The notes: generated from the letters alone by a model not told the origin. DNA of 14,901 nucleotides from an uncultured Clostridium sp. (GCA_945610215.1 CALYZR010000001.1:1-14901); one strand, 5' to 3'; positions 1-7,932 are shown, counted from the stretch's first letter. Translations and numbers: made by a program.

Positions 1-14
1 TTACTATTTTCTTT

Positions 15-341
15 TTACTTTGTTAATTGATAACTTTGTTCTATCATTTCTTTTACTAATGTCTTGTCCACTTTTTCATCTACAATAATTGTATTCCAAT
101 GTTCCTTATTCATGTGATATGCAGGTATTATATAATCATAAGTATTTCTTAATATATCAGAATAGTTTGGATCTGTTTTTACATTAAGATATAACTTATT
201 ATTGACATTCATAATTAGTGCAAACCACTTTTTATTCTTGCAATGTTTCATTGTAACAGATTCAAAATCATCTGAAAATGGACAATCTTTAAATGTATTT
301 TCTAATGTTAAACAATATTCTATTATCTCTTCTTTATTCAT
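15..341 (-). CDS. MmcQ/YjbR-family protein
   Basis: The 108-residue product has the length and layout of the MmcQ/YjbR family, a small double-wing fold often described as DNA-binding-like, whose cellular role is poorly defined. Visible family features are the N-terminal helix with the acidic PFSDDFES segment (about residues 21-28), the KKWFALIMNVN strand (about 37-47), the LNVKTDP motif (about 52-58), and the C-terminal YHMNKEHWNTI block (about 75-85) followed by a helix. The ATG at 341 has AAGGG about eight bases upstream. It starts 10 bases after the stop of the 58-residue gene, so the two are probably co-transcribed with the upstream hydrolase. Family membership is fairly secure; any role in conjugation is unsupported. 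Confidence 0.8.
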   Translation of the reverse strand: MNKEEIIEYCLTLENTFKDCPFSDDFESVTMKHCKNKKWFALIMNVNNKLYLNVKTDPNYSDILRNTYDYIIPAYHMNKEHWNTIIVDEKVDKTLVKEMIEQSYQLTK

Positions 342-351
342 ATCTAATCCC

Positions 352-528
352 TTATAATAAACTACTAAATTTCTTACTATATTTTTCTATATCTTTTGTG
401 CTTTGACTCATTATAAAATCTGTAACTTTTATTTTAAATCTTTCTACTTCATCATTTGTATAATTCTTATTTTCTACATTTATTCCTGCTTCATTAAATA
501 GTTGTATATCTTTATTGGAAAATTGCAT
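352..528 (-). CDS. Small hypothetical protein, 58 aa
   Basis: This is an unrecognised small gene of 58 codons plus stop TAA. It starts at an ATG at 528 that follows GAAGGA at a spacing of about seven bases. The product starts MQFSNKDIQLF, contains an AGINVENKNYTNDEVERF stretch (residues 14-31), and ends in a lysine- and serine-rich tail. It looks cytosolic: there is no signal peptide or membrane segment, and mixed charge with predicted helix dominates. It lies 19 bases after the hydrolase stop and 10 bases before the MmcQ/YjbR start. With its good ribosome binding site, this argues for a real gene in a three-gene operon. The function cannot be inferred from sequence. Confidence 0.7.
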   Translation of the reverse strand: MQFSNKDIQLFNEAGINVENKNYTNDEVERFKIKVTDFIMSQSTKDIEKYSKKFSSLL

Positions 529-547
529 TGTTCATTCCTTCTTTCAT

Positions 548-1183
548 TTATTGTTTCATTAAAATTATACCTTTTATACTTGGATTCAATAATTTCACAA
601 AATCTGTAGCATCTTGGTTTGTTCCAACTACACTACCATAATGAATTGGGATTGCTATTTTAGGTTGTATTTCGTTGATTAATTGTGCTGCCTCTTTGAA
701 ATCCATTGTATATGTTCCTCCAACTGGAACAAAAGCAACATCACATTTTACTTTTTTATTTTCTTCTGTAATGTCTGTATCTCCTGCAATATAATATCTA
801 ATATTATTTATTGTAATAATGTAGCCAACCCAATCGTTTCCTTTTGGATGAAATGTTTTGTTTGTATTATATGCTGGTATTGTTTTAAATTTAATTCCTT
901 TTACCACATATTCTTTGTTTGGCTCTACTGTAATAATTGCATTTTTATTTATGCCTTTTCTTAACAGTTTTGTTAATAATTCTTCTGGTATTATAATAGT
1001 TGTATTTTCATTTATAACCTTATCTATATCTTCTTCAGAATAATGGTCATAGTGGTCGTGTGTTATAAAAATAATATCTGCATCATTAAAATTTCTATCT
1101 ATTTTAAATGGATCTATATAAATTATTTTTTCTTTGTTAATTCTTATACTGCTATGATATAAAACTTCTATATTATCTAACAT
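548..1183 (-). CDS. Metallo-beta-lactamase-fold metal-dependent hydrolase
   Basis: The 211-residue product belongs to the metallo-beta-lactamase superfamily, in the short UlaG/YtkL-like branch of cytoplasmic hydrolases. The metal-binding signature THDHYDH is at residues 41-47. Later ligand candidates are H112, D135 in AGDTD, and H181 in IPIHYG. The N-terminal segment ending in YIDPF (22-26) is typical of this branch. There is no signal peptide. The ATG at 1183 is chosen because AAGGAGGA lies five bases upstream; an in-frame ATG at 1243 would add a hydrophobic stretch, lacks a ribosome binding site and would fall inside the terminator of the transfer operon. The substrate is unknown. The gene leads a three-gene cluster beyond that terminator, so it is either element cargo or flanking DNA. 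Confidence 0.88.
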   Translation of the reverse strand: MLDNIEVLYHSSIRINKEKIIYIDPFKIDRNFNDADIIFITHDHYDHYSEEDIDKVINENTTIIIPEELLTKLLRKGINKNAIITVEPNKEYVVKGIKFKTIPAYNTNKTFHPKGNDWVGYIITINNIRYYIAGDTDITEENKKVKCDVAFVPVGGTYTMDFKEAAQLINEIQPKIAIPIHYGSVVGTNQDATDFVKLLNPSIKGIILMKQ

Positions 1184-1223
1184 ATATTCCTCCTTGATTT
1201 TTTGCATTGTATCATAAAAAAGC

Positions 1224-1276
1224 AAAAAAATAAATAGTATCAAGCAAAGTTTTATATACCTTACTTGATACTATTT
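1224..1276 (-). terminator. Intrinsic terminator closing the transfer operon
   Basis: A perfect 13-bp inverted repeat (arms 1232-1244 and 1264-1276, arm AAATAGTATCAAG on the plus strand) encloses a 19-base loop. On the minus strand the stem is followed by A and then seven T residues (1224-1230) and a further T run. It begins directly after the TAA of the CHAP gene (1277-1279). This marks the 3' end of the conjugation transcript and separates it from the hydrolase cluster. Confidence 0.88.
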
Positions 1277-2452
1277 TTATTCATATTTAGGACTACCATA
1301 CCCCATAACTTGAACATCATCAAAAGAGTACATTCTTTCAGCACATTTGTTACTTGTGTTTCCTTCTATTGTATAAATATTTCTATTCGTAATATCTGTT
1401 CTTGTTACAATTCCAACATGGTCGCTTGTCCCATCTTGATTACCATTTTCATCTTTCCAATCGAAAAAAATTATATCTCCAACTATTGGATAATAGCTTT
1501 CTCCTCTATCGTGCCATTGTTCTTTTTCTTTAAACCATTCTATTCCATTAACACACCCTGCAAATTTAGGAATAATACCTTTATCTATGTAACCACATTC
1601 GTTTGCACACCAACTCACAAAACAAGCACACCAATGTACATGTTCTTCAAATCCATACCATTTCCAAAATTTATCTCCTCCCTCATTTCCTATCTGTGCT
1701 TTTGCAACTAATACTATTTCACTATTAGGAATTTGTGAGGTATCATAATCTGCATCCCCATCACTATTAAAAATTGCAGCTACAAATCCTCCAATTAAAG
1801 CTATTACTAAAATAATTACAACTGCTACCCAACCTCCTGCAACTATTGCAGAAATAATAGCTTTTGTTGCAGCAATTATTGCCTTTACTGTTGCTATTGT
1901 TGCTTTCACAGTTACCTTAACTGCTTTTATAGTTAATTGTGCTGTTCTTTTAGCAATCATTATTGCTCTTTTACTTGCTTTAAAACTTTGTTTTGCCACT
2001 TTTGCACTATTTTTAGCAACTTGTTCAGATGTTTTTATTCCTTTTTTAGTAAGTTTAGCTCCATTCTTTGCATATTTAATGCTTTTTTGAGTTCCATTCT
2101 TTATTGTTCGTTTTTTTACTGCATTTTTAATTTGCTGTGCTTTCTTCTGTTTTATTTTAGATTTAATGTTTGATATTTTTTCTTTACTTTTTATGATATT
2201 CTGTTTTGTATTTTCTAATGATTTTTTCCCTATTTCATTACTCTTTGTTGCACCTTTTCTTGATAGATAACTTATATCATTTTGAATATGATTACTTGCA
2301 TAATTTTCTGCTGAAGTATTTTCTTCTTTTGATGTAAATTCATTTAATCGTTCTTTTGTAGTTACTAAATTGTTTTTAAAGTTTTGTGTTTGTACTACTT
2401 TTTTATCTAATTGTTTTATTATACTTTTTTCTTTTAACTTTATATCTGGCAT
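1277..2452 (-). CDS. Membrane-anchored CHAP peptidoglycan hydrolase (conjugation-associated, CD1108-like)
   Basis: The 391-residue product combines three regions. Residues 1-195 are highly basic and rich in Lys, Ala, Ile and Ser, with repeated short AK/TVKA elements. Residues about 203-228 form one strong transmembrane segment (GGWVAVVIILVIALIGG). The C-terminal part, about 240-391, is a CHAP/NlpC-P60-type cysteine peptidase or amidase domain. Candidate catalytic residues are C275 in HWCACFVSW and H345 in SDHVGIV, with the family strand GDIIFFDW at 325-332. In Gram-positive conjugation systems such proteins locally cut peptidoglycan so the channel can cross the wall. The ATG at 2452 follows GGAGGTG. 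It is the last gene of the transfer operon, 19 bases after the sortase, and is closed by a terminator. It lacks the lysozyme domain found in Tn916 Orf14-type proteins. Confidence 0.87.
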   Translation of the reverse strand: MPDIKLKEKSIIKQLDKKVVQTQNFKNNLVTTKERLNEFTSKEENTSAENYASNHIQNDISYLSRKGATKSNEIGKKSLENTKQNIIKSKEKISNIKSKIKQKKAQQIKNAVKKRTIKNGTQKSIKYAKNGAKLTKKGIKTSEQVAKNSAKVAKQSFKASKRAIMIAKRTAQLTIKAVKVTVKATIATVKAIIAATKAIISAIVAGGWVAVVIILVIALIGGFVAAIFNSDGDADYDTSQIPNSEIVLVAKAQIGNEGGDKFWKWYGFEEHVHWCACFVSWCANECGYIDKGIIPKFAGCVNGIEWFKEKEQWHDRGESYYPIVGDIIFFDWKDENGNQDGTSDHVGIVTRTDITNRNIYTIEGNTSNKCAERMYSFDDVQVMGYGSPKYE

Positions 2453-2471
2453 TTATACCACCTCCAGACTT

Positions 2472-3257
2472 TTATATTTTCTTTGCTATAATTACCATTC
2501 TTCCATTCTTTTGTGAATATTCACAAGTAGATAATGTAATTAGCTTATCTCCATAATTCACTTTGACATTTGTATTGTAAAACTCATAATTTCGACATTT
2601 TTCTACAAATGAATTAAAATCATTTTCATCATAAAACTTTGTATAATTATAATATTTAAAGCCTTTATCAGAATAAGCAACTGTTTTAAATGCAAATACT
2701 ATTTCATAATCATTTTCAATAGTTTTATTATCTTCTAATGTATAAAACTTAATATATTTGTGGTTCTTATAATAGTTATAATTCTTGTAATTATCTAAAT
2801 TAGAAAACATTGTACTATTCTTCATGTGATGACCATATATAATTAAGTTATCACTTGTTTTCAAATTACAATGCTCTGCTAAATATGGAGTTCCACTACT
2901 TGAATAATTTTTATAAACATTTCTATGAAGATAGAAATCTCCATTTTGCATAACAGGATAATTTATATTTGTTCCATCAATTTTAATCCACCCAATTATG
3001 TCTGTATTTATTTTTAAAATGCTTTCTAAATTGTAATTTCCAACATTTTTAGATGATAAATTACTTGTTTCATTTTTAAAATTGTCTGTAATTTGATTTT
3101 GGGCGATCGTTTTTTCTTCTTCCTGAACTACTTCCTGCAATTCTTCAAATAATTCATTTTCTTTCTTATTTTCTGCAATTTCTTTTATAAAAAAATAACT
3201 ACTAATAGCTAAAATAACTATTAGTAGTATTAAAACCAAACTATATATTTTATTCAT
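2472..3257 (-). CDS. srtB: Class B sortase
   Basis: The 261-residue protein has an N-terminal membrane anchor (residues 5-24) followed by a charged linker (27-60) and a sortase fold. Catalytic residues expected in class B sortases are visible: H143 in IIYGHHM, C245 in TLSTCEY, and R253 in NGRMVI. The class B feature DIIGWIKIDGTNINYPVMQ lies at about 86-104. Sortases cleave a C-terminal sorting signal and link the protein to the cell wall. The start codon overlaps the VirB4 stop (TAATG), so the gene is translationally coupled to the channel ATPase. No protein in this window carries an obvious sorting signal, so the substrate must be encoded elsewhere. Class B sortases occur in this position in other Clostridia conjugative elements. 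Confidence 0.92.
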   Translation of the reverse strand: MNKIYSLVLILLIVILAISSYFFIKEIAENKKENELFEELQEVVQEEEKTIAQNQITDNFKNETSNLSSKNVGNYNLESILKINTDIIGWIKIDGTNINYPVMQNGDFYLHRNVYKNYSSSGTPYLAEHCNLKTSDNLIIYGHHMKNSTMFSNLDNYKNYNYYKNHKYIKFYTLEDNKTIENDYEIVFAFKTVAYSDKGFKYYNYTKFYDENDFNSFVEKCRNYEFYNTNVKVNYGDKLITLSTCEYSQKNGRMVIIAKKI

Positions 3258-5587
3258 TAAGACTCTCCTGGTTTAGTTGTCATCAGCCTATATAGTTCTG
3301 TATTTTTTGGAAATTTATTAACAAAAGGAACTAATGATGAACCTACTTTTATAAGTCCTTCTCCTGCTCCTACATTTGTTATGAAGCTCATCTGTAAATC
3401 AGATATATTTAATAATTTTGCAAGTTCAATTCTATCTGTACTTGCTTGATTAAGCATTATTATAAATTCAGAGTTTGCAAGCATAGTTCTAGCAGTATGA
3501 CTTTGTAATAAATCTTCAACATTTTGTGTTATACCTGTGCAGAAAGCTCCATATTTTCTAACTCGTTTCCAAAGTGTAAATAAGAAATTTGCAGAATATT
3601 CATATTGGAATAATAAATATATTTCATCAATGAAAATATAAGTATTTTTTCCTTTTGTTCTATTAGCAGTAATTCTATTCAATATAGAATCTAATACTAC
3701 TAACATTCCTATTGGTTGTAATTGTTTACCTAATTCTAAAATATCATAGCATATTAAACTATTAGATGTATTTACATTAGTGTTCATAGCAAATGTATTT
3801 AAAGAACCATTTGTAAATAATTCTATTGCAAGTGCTATTTCTTTTGCCTCATCTTCTGGTTGTTTCAATAGTTCTTCTCTAAAATCTTGCAGAGTTGGTG
3901 GTATTCCTTGATAATTTCCTTGTTGGAATACTCTATAAACATTTGCCGTACATCTATCAATTATTGATTTTTGTTTCGGTCCGAGATTTCCACTACCAAT
4001 TAGTTGTTCACACAAAGATAATATAAATTCAGATTTTAATATTACTGGATTTGCTCCATCTCCATATTGAGAGTTCATATCCATTGCATTTATGTGATTA
4101 TTACTTACTGCTGATATTTTAATTACCTCTCCACCTAAAGATTTAACAAGTGGTGCATATTCGGATTCTGGGTCTATTAAAATAATGTCTGCATTTGGAT
4201 CTCGTAATCTTATTGAAGTTATTTCTTGCTTTCCTGCAAATGATTTACCACTACCAGATACTCCCAAAATGAATGAGTTTCCATTTAAAAGTTGTCTTCT
4301 ATCTGCAATAATCATATTTTTACTAATAGCATTTTGACCATAAAAAATACCATTCTCGTGCCTAATTTCTTGCACTTTGAATGGCATAAATACTGCTAAA
4401 CTTTCAGTAGTTAAAGTTCTTACTGCATCTATTTTTCTAACTCCAAACGGTAATACTGTGTTAAGTCCATCTAATTGTTGAAATCTTAATATTCCAAGCT
4501 GACATAGATTTTTACTAGCTATTTTTAAAATTGCATCTGTCACACTTTCTAATTTTTCTTTTGATTCTTCTGTTATTACCATTGTAATAACTCCTAAAAA
4601 CATTCTTTGGTCACGAATAGTCAAGTCATCTAACATTTCTTTTGAGTCATTTCTCTGTTGTTCCATATCATAAGGTATTATTGCAGAATAATTGTTTTGA
4701 GCATTCTGTTTTCTCTGCCAGTTTGTAATGTTCGTTTCTACACCTAATCTACGATTTTCTGCCTCTTTTACTGCCTCGTCCATCGGAATTGGAATAACAT
4801 CTATTGATAACATCATATTTTTATTTAAGTCTGTAAGTTCTGTTACCATATCATCGTTGATATAACTAGAATATTCCTTTAAGAATAATACTCTCCCATA
4901 TCTATCTCCCATTTTAAAGTAATCTCTTTCAAGTTCTACTGTATCAGGGCAAATAAAATCTTTAAAATTATGACCTTTCTTCATTGTTTCGTGTATATCA
5001 AATCTAAATGAGGTTTCTTCTCCTGTTCTATAAAAATCATGTGCTATTCTTAATCTTTCTTTTGCGTCTAATTCAACACATTTTGAGCCTAATGTATTGA
5101 ATCTACTTATCAATTCACTACCTGCTCTATTAAAATAATTTCGAGCTTCTTCGACATTTTTCTTATAAACAGATATTGTTATTATCTTTTCTTGCACTAT
5201 CTCATTTGCATTTTTTGCTTGAGATACAAGCATTTTATTATATTCTTTTCTATAATCATTAAGTTCATCATTGCTTTCATCTAGTAATATTGTTTTTTCA
5301 AAATCTAATTTATTTATTCTTCTATTATTTATTGTAATTTTAGTTATTGCTCCAACATCTAATGAATTTAATAAATCAGAATAATCTAAAAACATTGCTT
5401 CTTTATCTTCTTTACTAGCAACTGCATAATTAATATCCATAAACTTAAATGATTTTGAAAATTTATTTTTACTTACTTGAAAAATTCCATCTTCCCATAT
5501 TGCTTTTATCGGAATAATATCCTGAACACATCTCGGTATTTTGAATTTTTCTTTATCTAATTTAAAAATCTTATTAAGAGTTCTCAT
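3257..5587 (-). CDS. virB4: VirB4-type conjugative transfer ATPase (CD1110-like)
   Basis: The 776-residue product is the large cytoplasmic ATPase that energises assembly and substrate passage in the type IV secretion channel. Walker A, GVSGSGKS, is at residues 442-449. It is followed by ADIILIDPESEY (466-477), typical of VirB4/TraC proteins. Walker B, TYIFIDE, is at 649-655. The conserved arginine-bearing segment TLWKRVRKYGAFCTGITQNVE spans 671-691. The N-terminal 400 residues form the VirB4 partner-interacting domain. Length is typical for the family and no defect is seen. The ATG at 5587 follows AAGGAGG, and the gene overlaps the PrgI gene by 14 bases. Confidence 0.96.
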   Translation of the reverse strand: MRTLNKIFKLDKEKFKIPRCVQDIIPIKAIWEDGIFQVSKNKFSKSFKFMDINYAVASKEDKEAMFLDYSDLLNSLDVGAITKITINNRRINKLDFEKTILLDESNDELNDYRKEYNKMLVSQAKNANEIVQEKIITISVYKKNVEEARNYFNRAGSELISRFNTLGSKCVELDAKERLRIAHDFYRTGEETSFRFDIHETMKKGHNFKDFICPDTVELERDYFKMGDRYGRVLFLKEYSSYINDDMVTELTDLNKNMMLSIDVIPIPMDEAVKEAENRRLGVETNITNWQRKQNAQNNYSAIIPYDMEQQRNDSKEMLDDLTIRDQRMFLGVITMVITEESKEKLESVTDAILKIASKNLCQLGILRFQQLDGLNTVLPFGVRKIDAVRTLTTESLAVFMPFKVQEIRHENGIFYGQNAISKNMIIADRRQLLNGNSFILGVSGSGKSFAGKQEITSIRLRDPNADIILIDPESEYAPLVKSLGGEVIKISAVSNNHINAMDMNSQYGDGANPVILKSEFILSLCEQLIGSGNLGPKQKSIIDRCTANVYRVFQQGNYQGIPPTLQDFREELLKQPEDEAKEIALAIELFTNGSLNTFAMNTNVNTSNSLICYDILELGKQLQPIGMLVVLDSILNRITANRTKGKNTYIFIDEIYLLFQYEYSANFLFTLWKRVRKYGAFCTGITQNVEDLLQSHTARTMLANSEFIIMLNQASTDRIELAKLLNISDLQMSFITNVGAGEGLIKVGSSLVPFVNKFPKNTELYRLMTTKPGES

Positions 5588-6002
5588 TATTTTTTACCTC
5601 CTTTTTCTTCTTTTTATCTTTCTTTTCTTTCTTCTTTTTCTGTGGTTTTAGCAAACTTTGTTTTAACTTTTTATCAATAGTTGGTTTAAAGTTTTGGGCA
5701 TATATATTTGTTGCTTTAAATGTTAATTTTTTAGGTGTCAAAAACTCTGATTTTATTACTGCAACAATAAACTTTTCTGCCGTCATTCCGTTATATTTAA
5801 CAAATCCAAGTACAGCAAAAGGTGCAGCACCTAGTATGCAAACCCACGATAAAGTTTCTAGCCCTAAATATGGTTTGAGTACAAAATATAAAACAACTGC
5901 AACAATACAAGCTATTACAGAAAAAATGAACTGCCTTAAAGACAATCCAAAAAATATACTCTCACTAAATTCTCTAATATCTTTGTTTATTTTAACTTCC
6001 AT
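5574..6002 (-). CDS. prgI: PrgI-family (VirB3-like) membrane protein
   Basis: The 142-residue protein matches the PrgI family, a small inner-membrane component of Gram-positive type IV secretion that sits beside VirB4 and corresponds to VirB3. The family opening VKINKDIREFSESIFFGLSL is at residues 3-22. Two membrane segments follow, about 24-44 and 50-69, then a conserved cytoplasmic stretch containing the NGMTAEKFI motif (71-79). Residues 117-137 form a nearly continuous lysine tail that probably stays in the cytoplasm. The ATG at 6002 directly follows the TAG of the upstream gene, with AAGGAGG eight bases away inside that gene. The 3' end overlaps virB4 by 14 bases, which fits stoichiometric, coupled translation. 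Confidence 0.93.
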   Translation of the reverse strand: MEVKINKDIREFSESIFFGLSLRQFIFSVIACIVAVVLYFVLKPYLGLETLSWVCILGAAPFAVLGFVKYNGMTAEKFIVAVIKSEFLTPKKLTFKATNIYAQNFKPTIDKKLKQSLLKPQKKKKEKKDKKKKKEVKNNENS

Positions 6003-6662
6003 CTATCTTGCCTCCTTATTTCTTTTTGCTTTTGTTTTTTTCTCTTGTTCCAACTTATCTCTTGCTTCTTCGAGTATGTATTCATCTATCATTTTGTAAT
6101 CTTTGACTTCAATCTCTCCTTGTTGTAATTTTACAAATCTATCAATAATTTTTTCTCTTAAATCAGGATTACACTTATCTAAAAATATTCCCATTGTAGT
6201 TGCAAGTGGTGTCATTGATGGATTTTGGTAATCATATATTTTCAAATCTGTCATTCCACTTTTGGTATTTATATCAACTATAACATCTGGTAGATCTTCA
6301 AACTTAATTACTACCTCATCACATCCATCATCAACATATAATAATTTTTCCTTATCTTTTAAAATTTTCATAACTTCTTCAACACTATAAAATTGATAAT
6401 CTTCCATAATTTTATTTTCCTCCTTCTCGCTAAATGTATCTGCCAAATTTTCTCCTGCTAAAACTCTTTTAAAATCCGTTTTTGCTTTTTCAAAATCTGT
6501 CAAATAATAATAACCATATTGCCAATCAATCTTGTTGTCTTTAATTTCATATCCAAAACCAATAACATATTCATTATTCATTTTTACAAAAGCAATAGGT
6601 TGTTCTTTTCTATAACCAACATCAATTACATAAGCATTTTCTAATTGTCTTGTTTCACTCAT
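6003..6662 (-). CDS. Hypothetical conjugation-operon protein, 219 aa
   Basis: I do not recognise a family securely. The protein is soluble, with no signal peptide or membrane segment. The N-terminal half (about 1-75) is strand-rich and contains YVIDVGYRKEQPIAFVKMNN and a GYEIKDNKIDWQYGYYY stretch. This pattern recalls proteins that carry several small-molecule or phage-like YodL/DUF-type modules in Clostridia elements, but that link is only an impression. The central part (about 85-150) is acidic, with VDDGCDEVVIKFEDLPDV. The end (about 165-219) is helical and strongly charged. It is tightly packed between virB6 and prgI: AGGAGG overlaps the upstream TAG, and prgI starts on the next base after its stop. 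This placement suggests a cytoplasmic accessory of the channel. Confidence 0.72.
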   Translation of the reverse strand: MSETRQLENAYVIDVGYRKEQPIAFVKMNNEYVIGFGYEIKDNKIDWQYGYYYLTDFEKAKTDFKRVLAGENLADTFSEKEENKIMEDYQFYSVEEVMKILKDKEKLLYVDDGCDEVVIKFEDLPDVIVDINTKSGMTDLKIYDYQNPSMTPLATTMGIFLDKCNPDLREKIIDRFVKLQQGEIEVKDYKMIDEYILEEARDKLEQEKKTKAKRNKEAR

Positions 6663-6674
6663 AAAGCATTCCTC

Positions 6675-7502
6675 CTATAATCCCATCATTTCTCTAACAA
6701 TTCTATCTGACATTCTAATAGTTCCTACCAGAACTAACATATTAAATATCAATTCTCCAACATATTTCCATACCATAGTAACTGTTGCAGCACCAGTATC
6801 AACACTCGGCGAGGTTGTTACAAATGCAGAAAAGATTACACAAGCTAAAACTATAATTGCACCCTCTAAACAAACTGCTATATAACTCTTTAAAAAGCTC
6901 TTTCCTATATTTTGTGTTCCTTCTCCTGCAAAAGATGATAATGGTATTGGAGCTATTGCTGTGTACATATATAATTTAAAAAATCTTCCATATACCGTTA
7001 GAATTAAAATGAACGATAATACTGTTACAAAAAGTCCACCTAATAATGTAACTGCCCATAAAGGAATACTCTCAAAAAATCCACATTTATTGATTGCATC
7101 AATAATCGATTGTGGCAGGGTCATAGCACTTGCTTGAAATGAACTTTTCGCCATAATTGTTGTTACTATTCCCTGTATTATTTTGAATACTGCTAACATT
7201 AGTTCCAATCCATAAGTAACAATTCCTTTTGCTATTGCAAATCTTAAAAATAGTTTTAATGCTTGTTCTGGTCTTTTTAATTCTGAAAAATTAGTACAAG
7301 TTCTTGCTACTCCAACAACAAAAAATAAAACAAGTAATGCTAAACCTATTGCTTGTAAAGCTCCATTTATATTTAAAATAATATTCCATATTGCTCCACC
7401 TTTGAAATCTGCTGGACTTTGTGTGACTAACATATAAATTTCTGATAATTTACCATTCCATGTATCTAATGCGTTCTGTAAATTTCCTACAATCCAATTC
7501 AC
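6675..7502 (-). CDS. VirB6/TrbL-like polytopic membrane channel protein
   Basis: The product (275 residues from the start chosen) is a polytopic inner-membrane protein with about six hydrophobic segments. Examples are GLALLVLFFVVGVA, LLGGLFVTVLSFILILTVY and AIIVLACVIFSAF. A conserved loop of this family, TAIAPIPLSSFAG, lies between the last segments. In the Gram-positive system it would form the membrane channel with PrgI and VirB4. The GTG at 7502 is preferred because GGAGGTG lies six bases upstream. The in-frame ATG at 7517 has no ribosome binding site and itself contains that GGAGGTG. The gene follows Maff2 with a hairpin between them. Confidence 0.88.
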   Translation of the reverse strand: MNWIVGNLQNALDTWNGKLSEIYMLVTQSPADFKGGAIWNIILNINGALQAIGLALLVLFFVVGVARTCTNFSELKRPEQALKLFLRFAIAKGIVTYGLELMLAVFKIIQGIVTTIMAKSSFQASAMTLPQSIIDAINKCGFFESIPLWAVTLLGGLFVTVLSFILILTVYGRFFKLYMYTAIAPIPLSSFAGEGTQNIGKSFLKSYIAVCLEGAIIVLACVIFSAFVTTSPSVDTGAATVTMVWKYVGELIFNMLVLVGTIRMSDRIVREMMGL

Positions 7503-7531
7503 ATCTAGCACCTCCATTCTAAATTTAATTT

Positions 7532-7561
7532 ATTAAGGCAGATAAACTGCCTTAATTTTTA
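7532..7561. other. Intergenic hairpin between Maff2 and virB6-like genes
   Basis: A perfect 10-bp stem (ATTAAGGCAG at 7532-7541 with its complement at 7547-7556) has a five-base loop. It follows the Maff2 stop codon within two bases. On the coding (minus) strand no T run follows, so it is unlikely to end transcription there; it may protect the Maff2 mRNA 3' end after processing. On the plus strand the stem is followed by five T residues, so it could stop antisense transcription. Confidence 0.6.
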
Positions 7562-7897
7562 TCCACCTGTAATAATATTTAAAATCTCTTTTGCAAATGT
7601 AATTACAACTCCACCTGCTAAAGTCATTATTCCGTTTGCTCTTTGTGTTGGATCATGAGATTTTAAACTCATACCTACTTGAACAATTCCAAATCCTAAT
7701 ATAATCATTCCAACTGCTCTTATTAATCCAAATATAAAATTAGATAAATTATCAACAATAGCTATTGGGTCATCTGCTGCAAATGAGTGAATTTGCCCAG
7801 CTACATTTAAAGCAATAACATAACCTATAATTATTGCTCCTCTTTTTAATGTTTTCTTTAAAAATACTTTAAAATTTCCTTTTTTCTTATTTTCCAT
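7559..7897 (-). CDS. Maff2-family VirB2/pilin-like membrane protein
   Basis: The 112-residue protein fits the Maff2 family of mobile-element proteins, which occupy the place of the VirB2 pilin in Clostridia conjugative elements. A basic start (KKKGNFKVFLKKTLKR) leads into a hydrophobic signal-like segment (about 20-38) and a possible signal peptidase site at HSFAAD (37-42). Two further hydrophobic segments at about 52-77 (LSNFIFGLIRAVGMIILGFG) and 88-109 are joined by a short loop, MSLKSHDPTQRANG, that is typical of the family. The mature protein would be a small two-helix membrane subunit. AAGGAGG lies ten bases upstream of the ATG. It is the first gene after the strong terminator at 7933-7977. 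Confidence 0.88.
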   Translation of the reverse strand: MENKKKGNFKVFLKKTLKRGAIIIGYVIALNVAGQIHSFAADDPIAIVDNLSNFIFGLIRAVGMIILGFGIVQVGMSLKSHDPTQRANGIMTLAGGVVITFAKEILNIITGG

Positions 7898-7932
7898 ATC
7901 AAAAATCCTCCTTAATTTTTATTTTTGGGTAC

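Noticed and set aside
1181..1243. Longer hydrolase start at 1243
   Set aside because: It has no ribosome binding site and lies within the terminator of the CHAP gene, while the ATG at 1183 follows AAGGAGGA and fits the family start.
1785..1985. Tandem DNA repeats in the Ala/Lys-rich part of the CHAP gene
   Set aside because: The protein motif is repetitive, but the DNA copies are too diverged and short to call a true tandem repeat.
683..2173. Plus-strand open frames of 60-150 codons opposite the hydrolase and CHAP genes
   Set aside because: They lie antisense to clear genes, encode Cys/Phe/Tyr-rich low-complexity sequence, and lack ribosome binding sites; they are by-products of AT-rich coding DNA.
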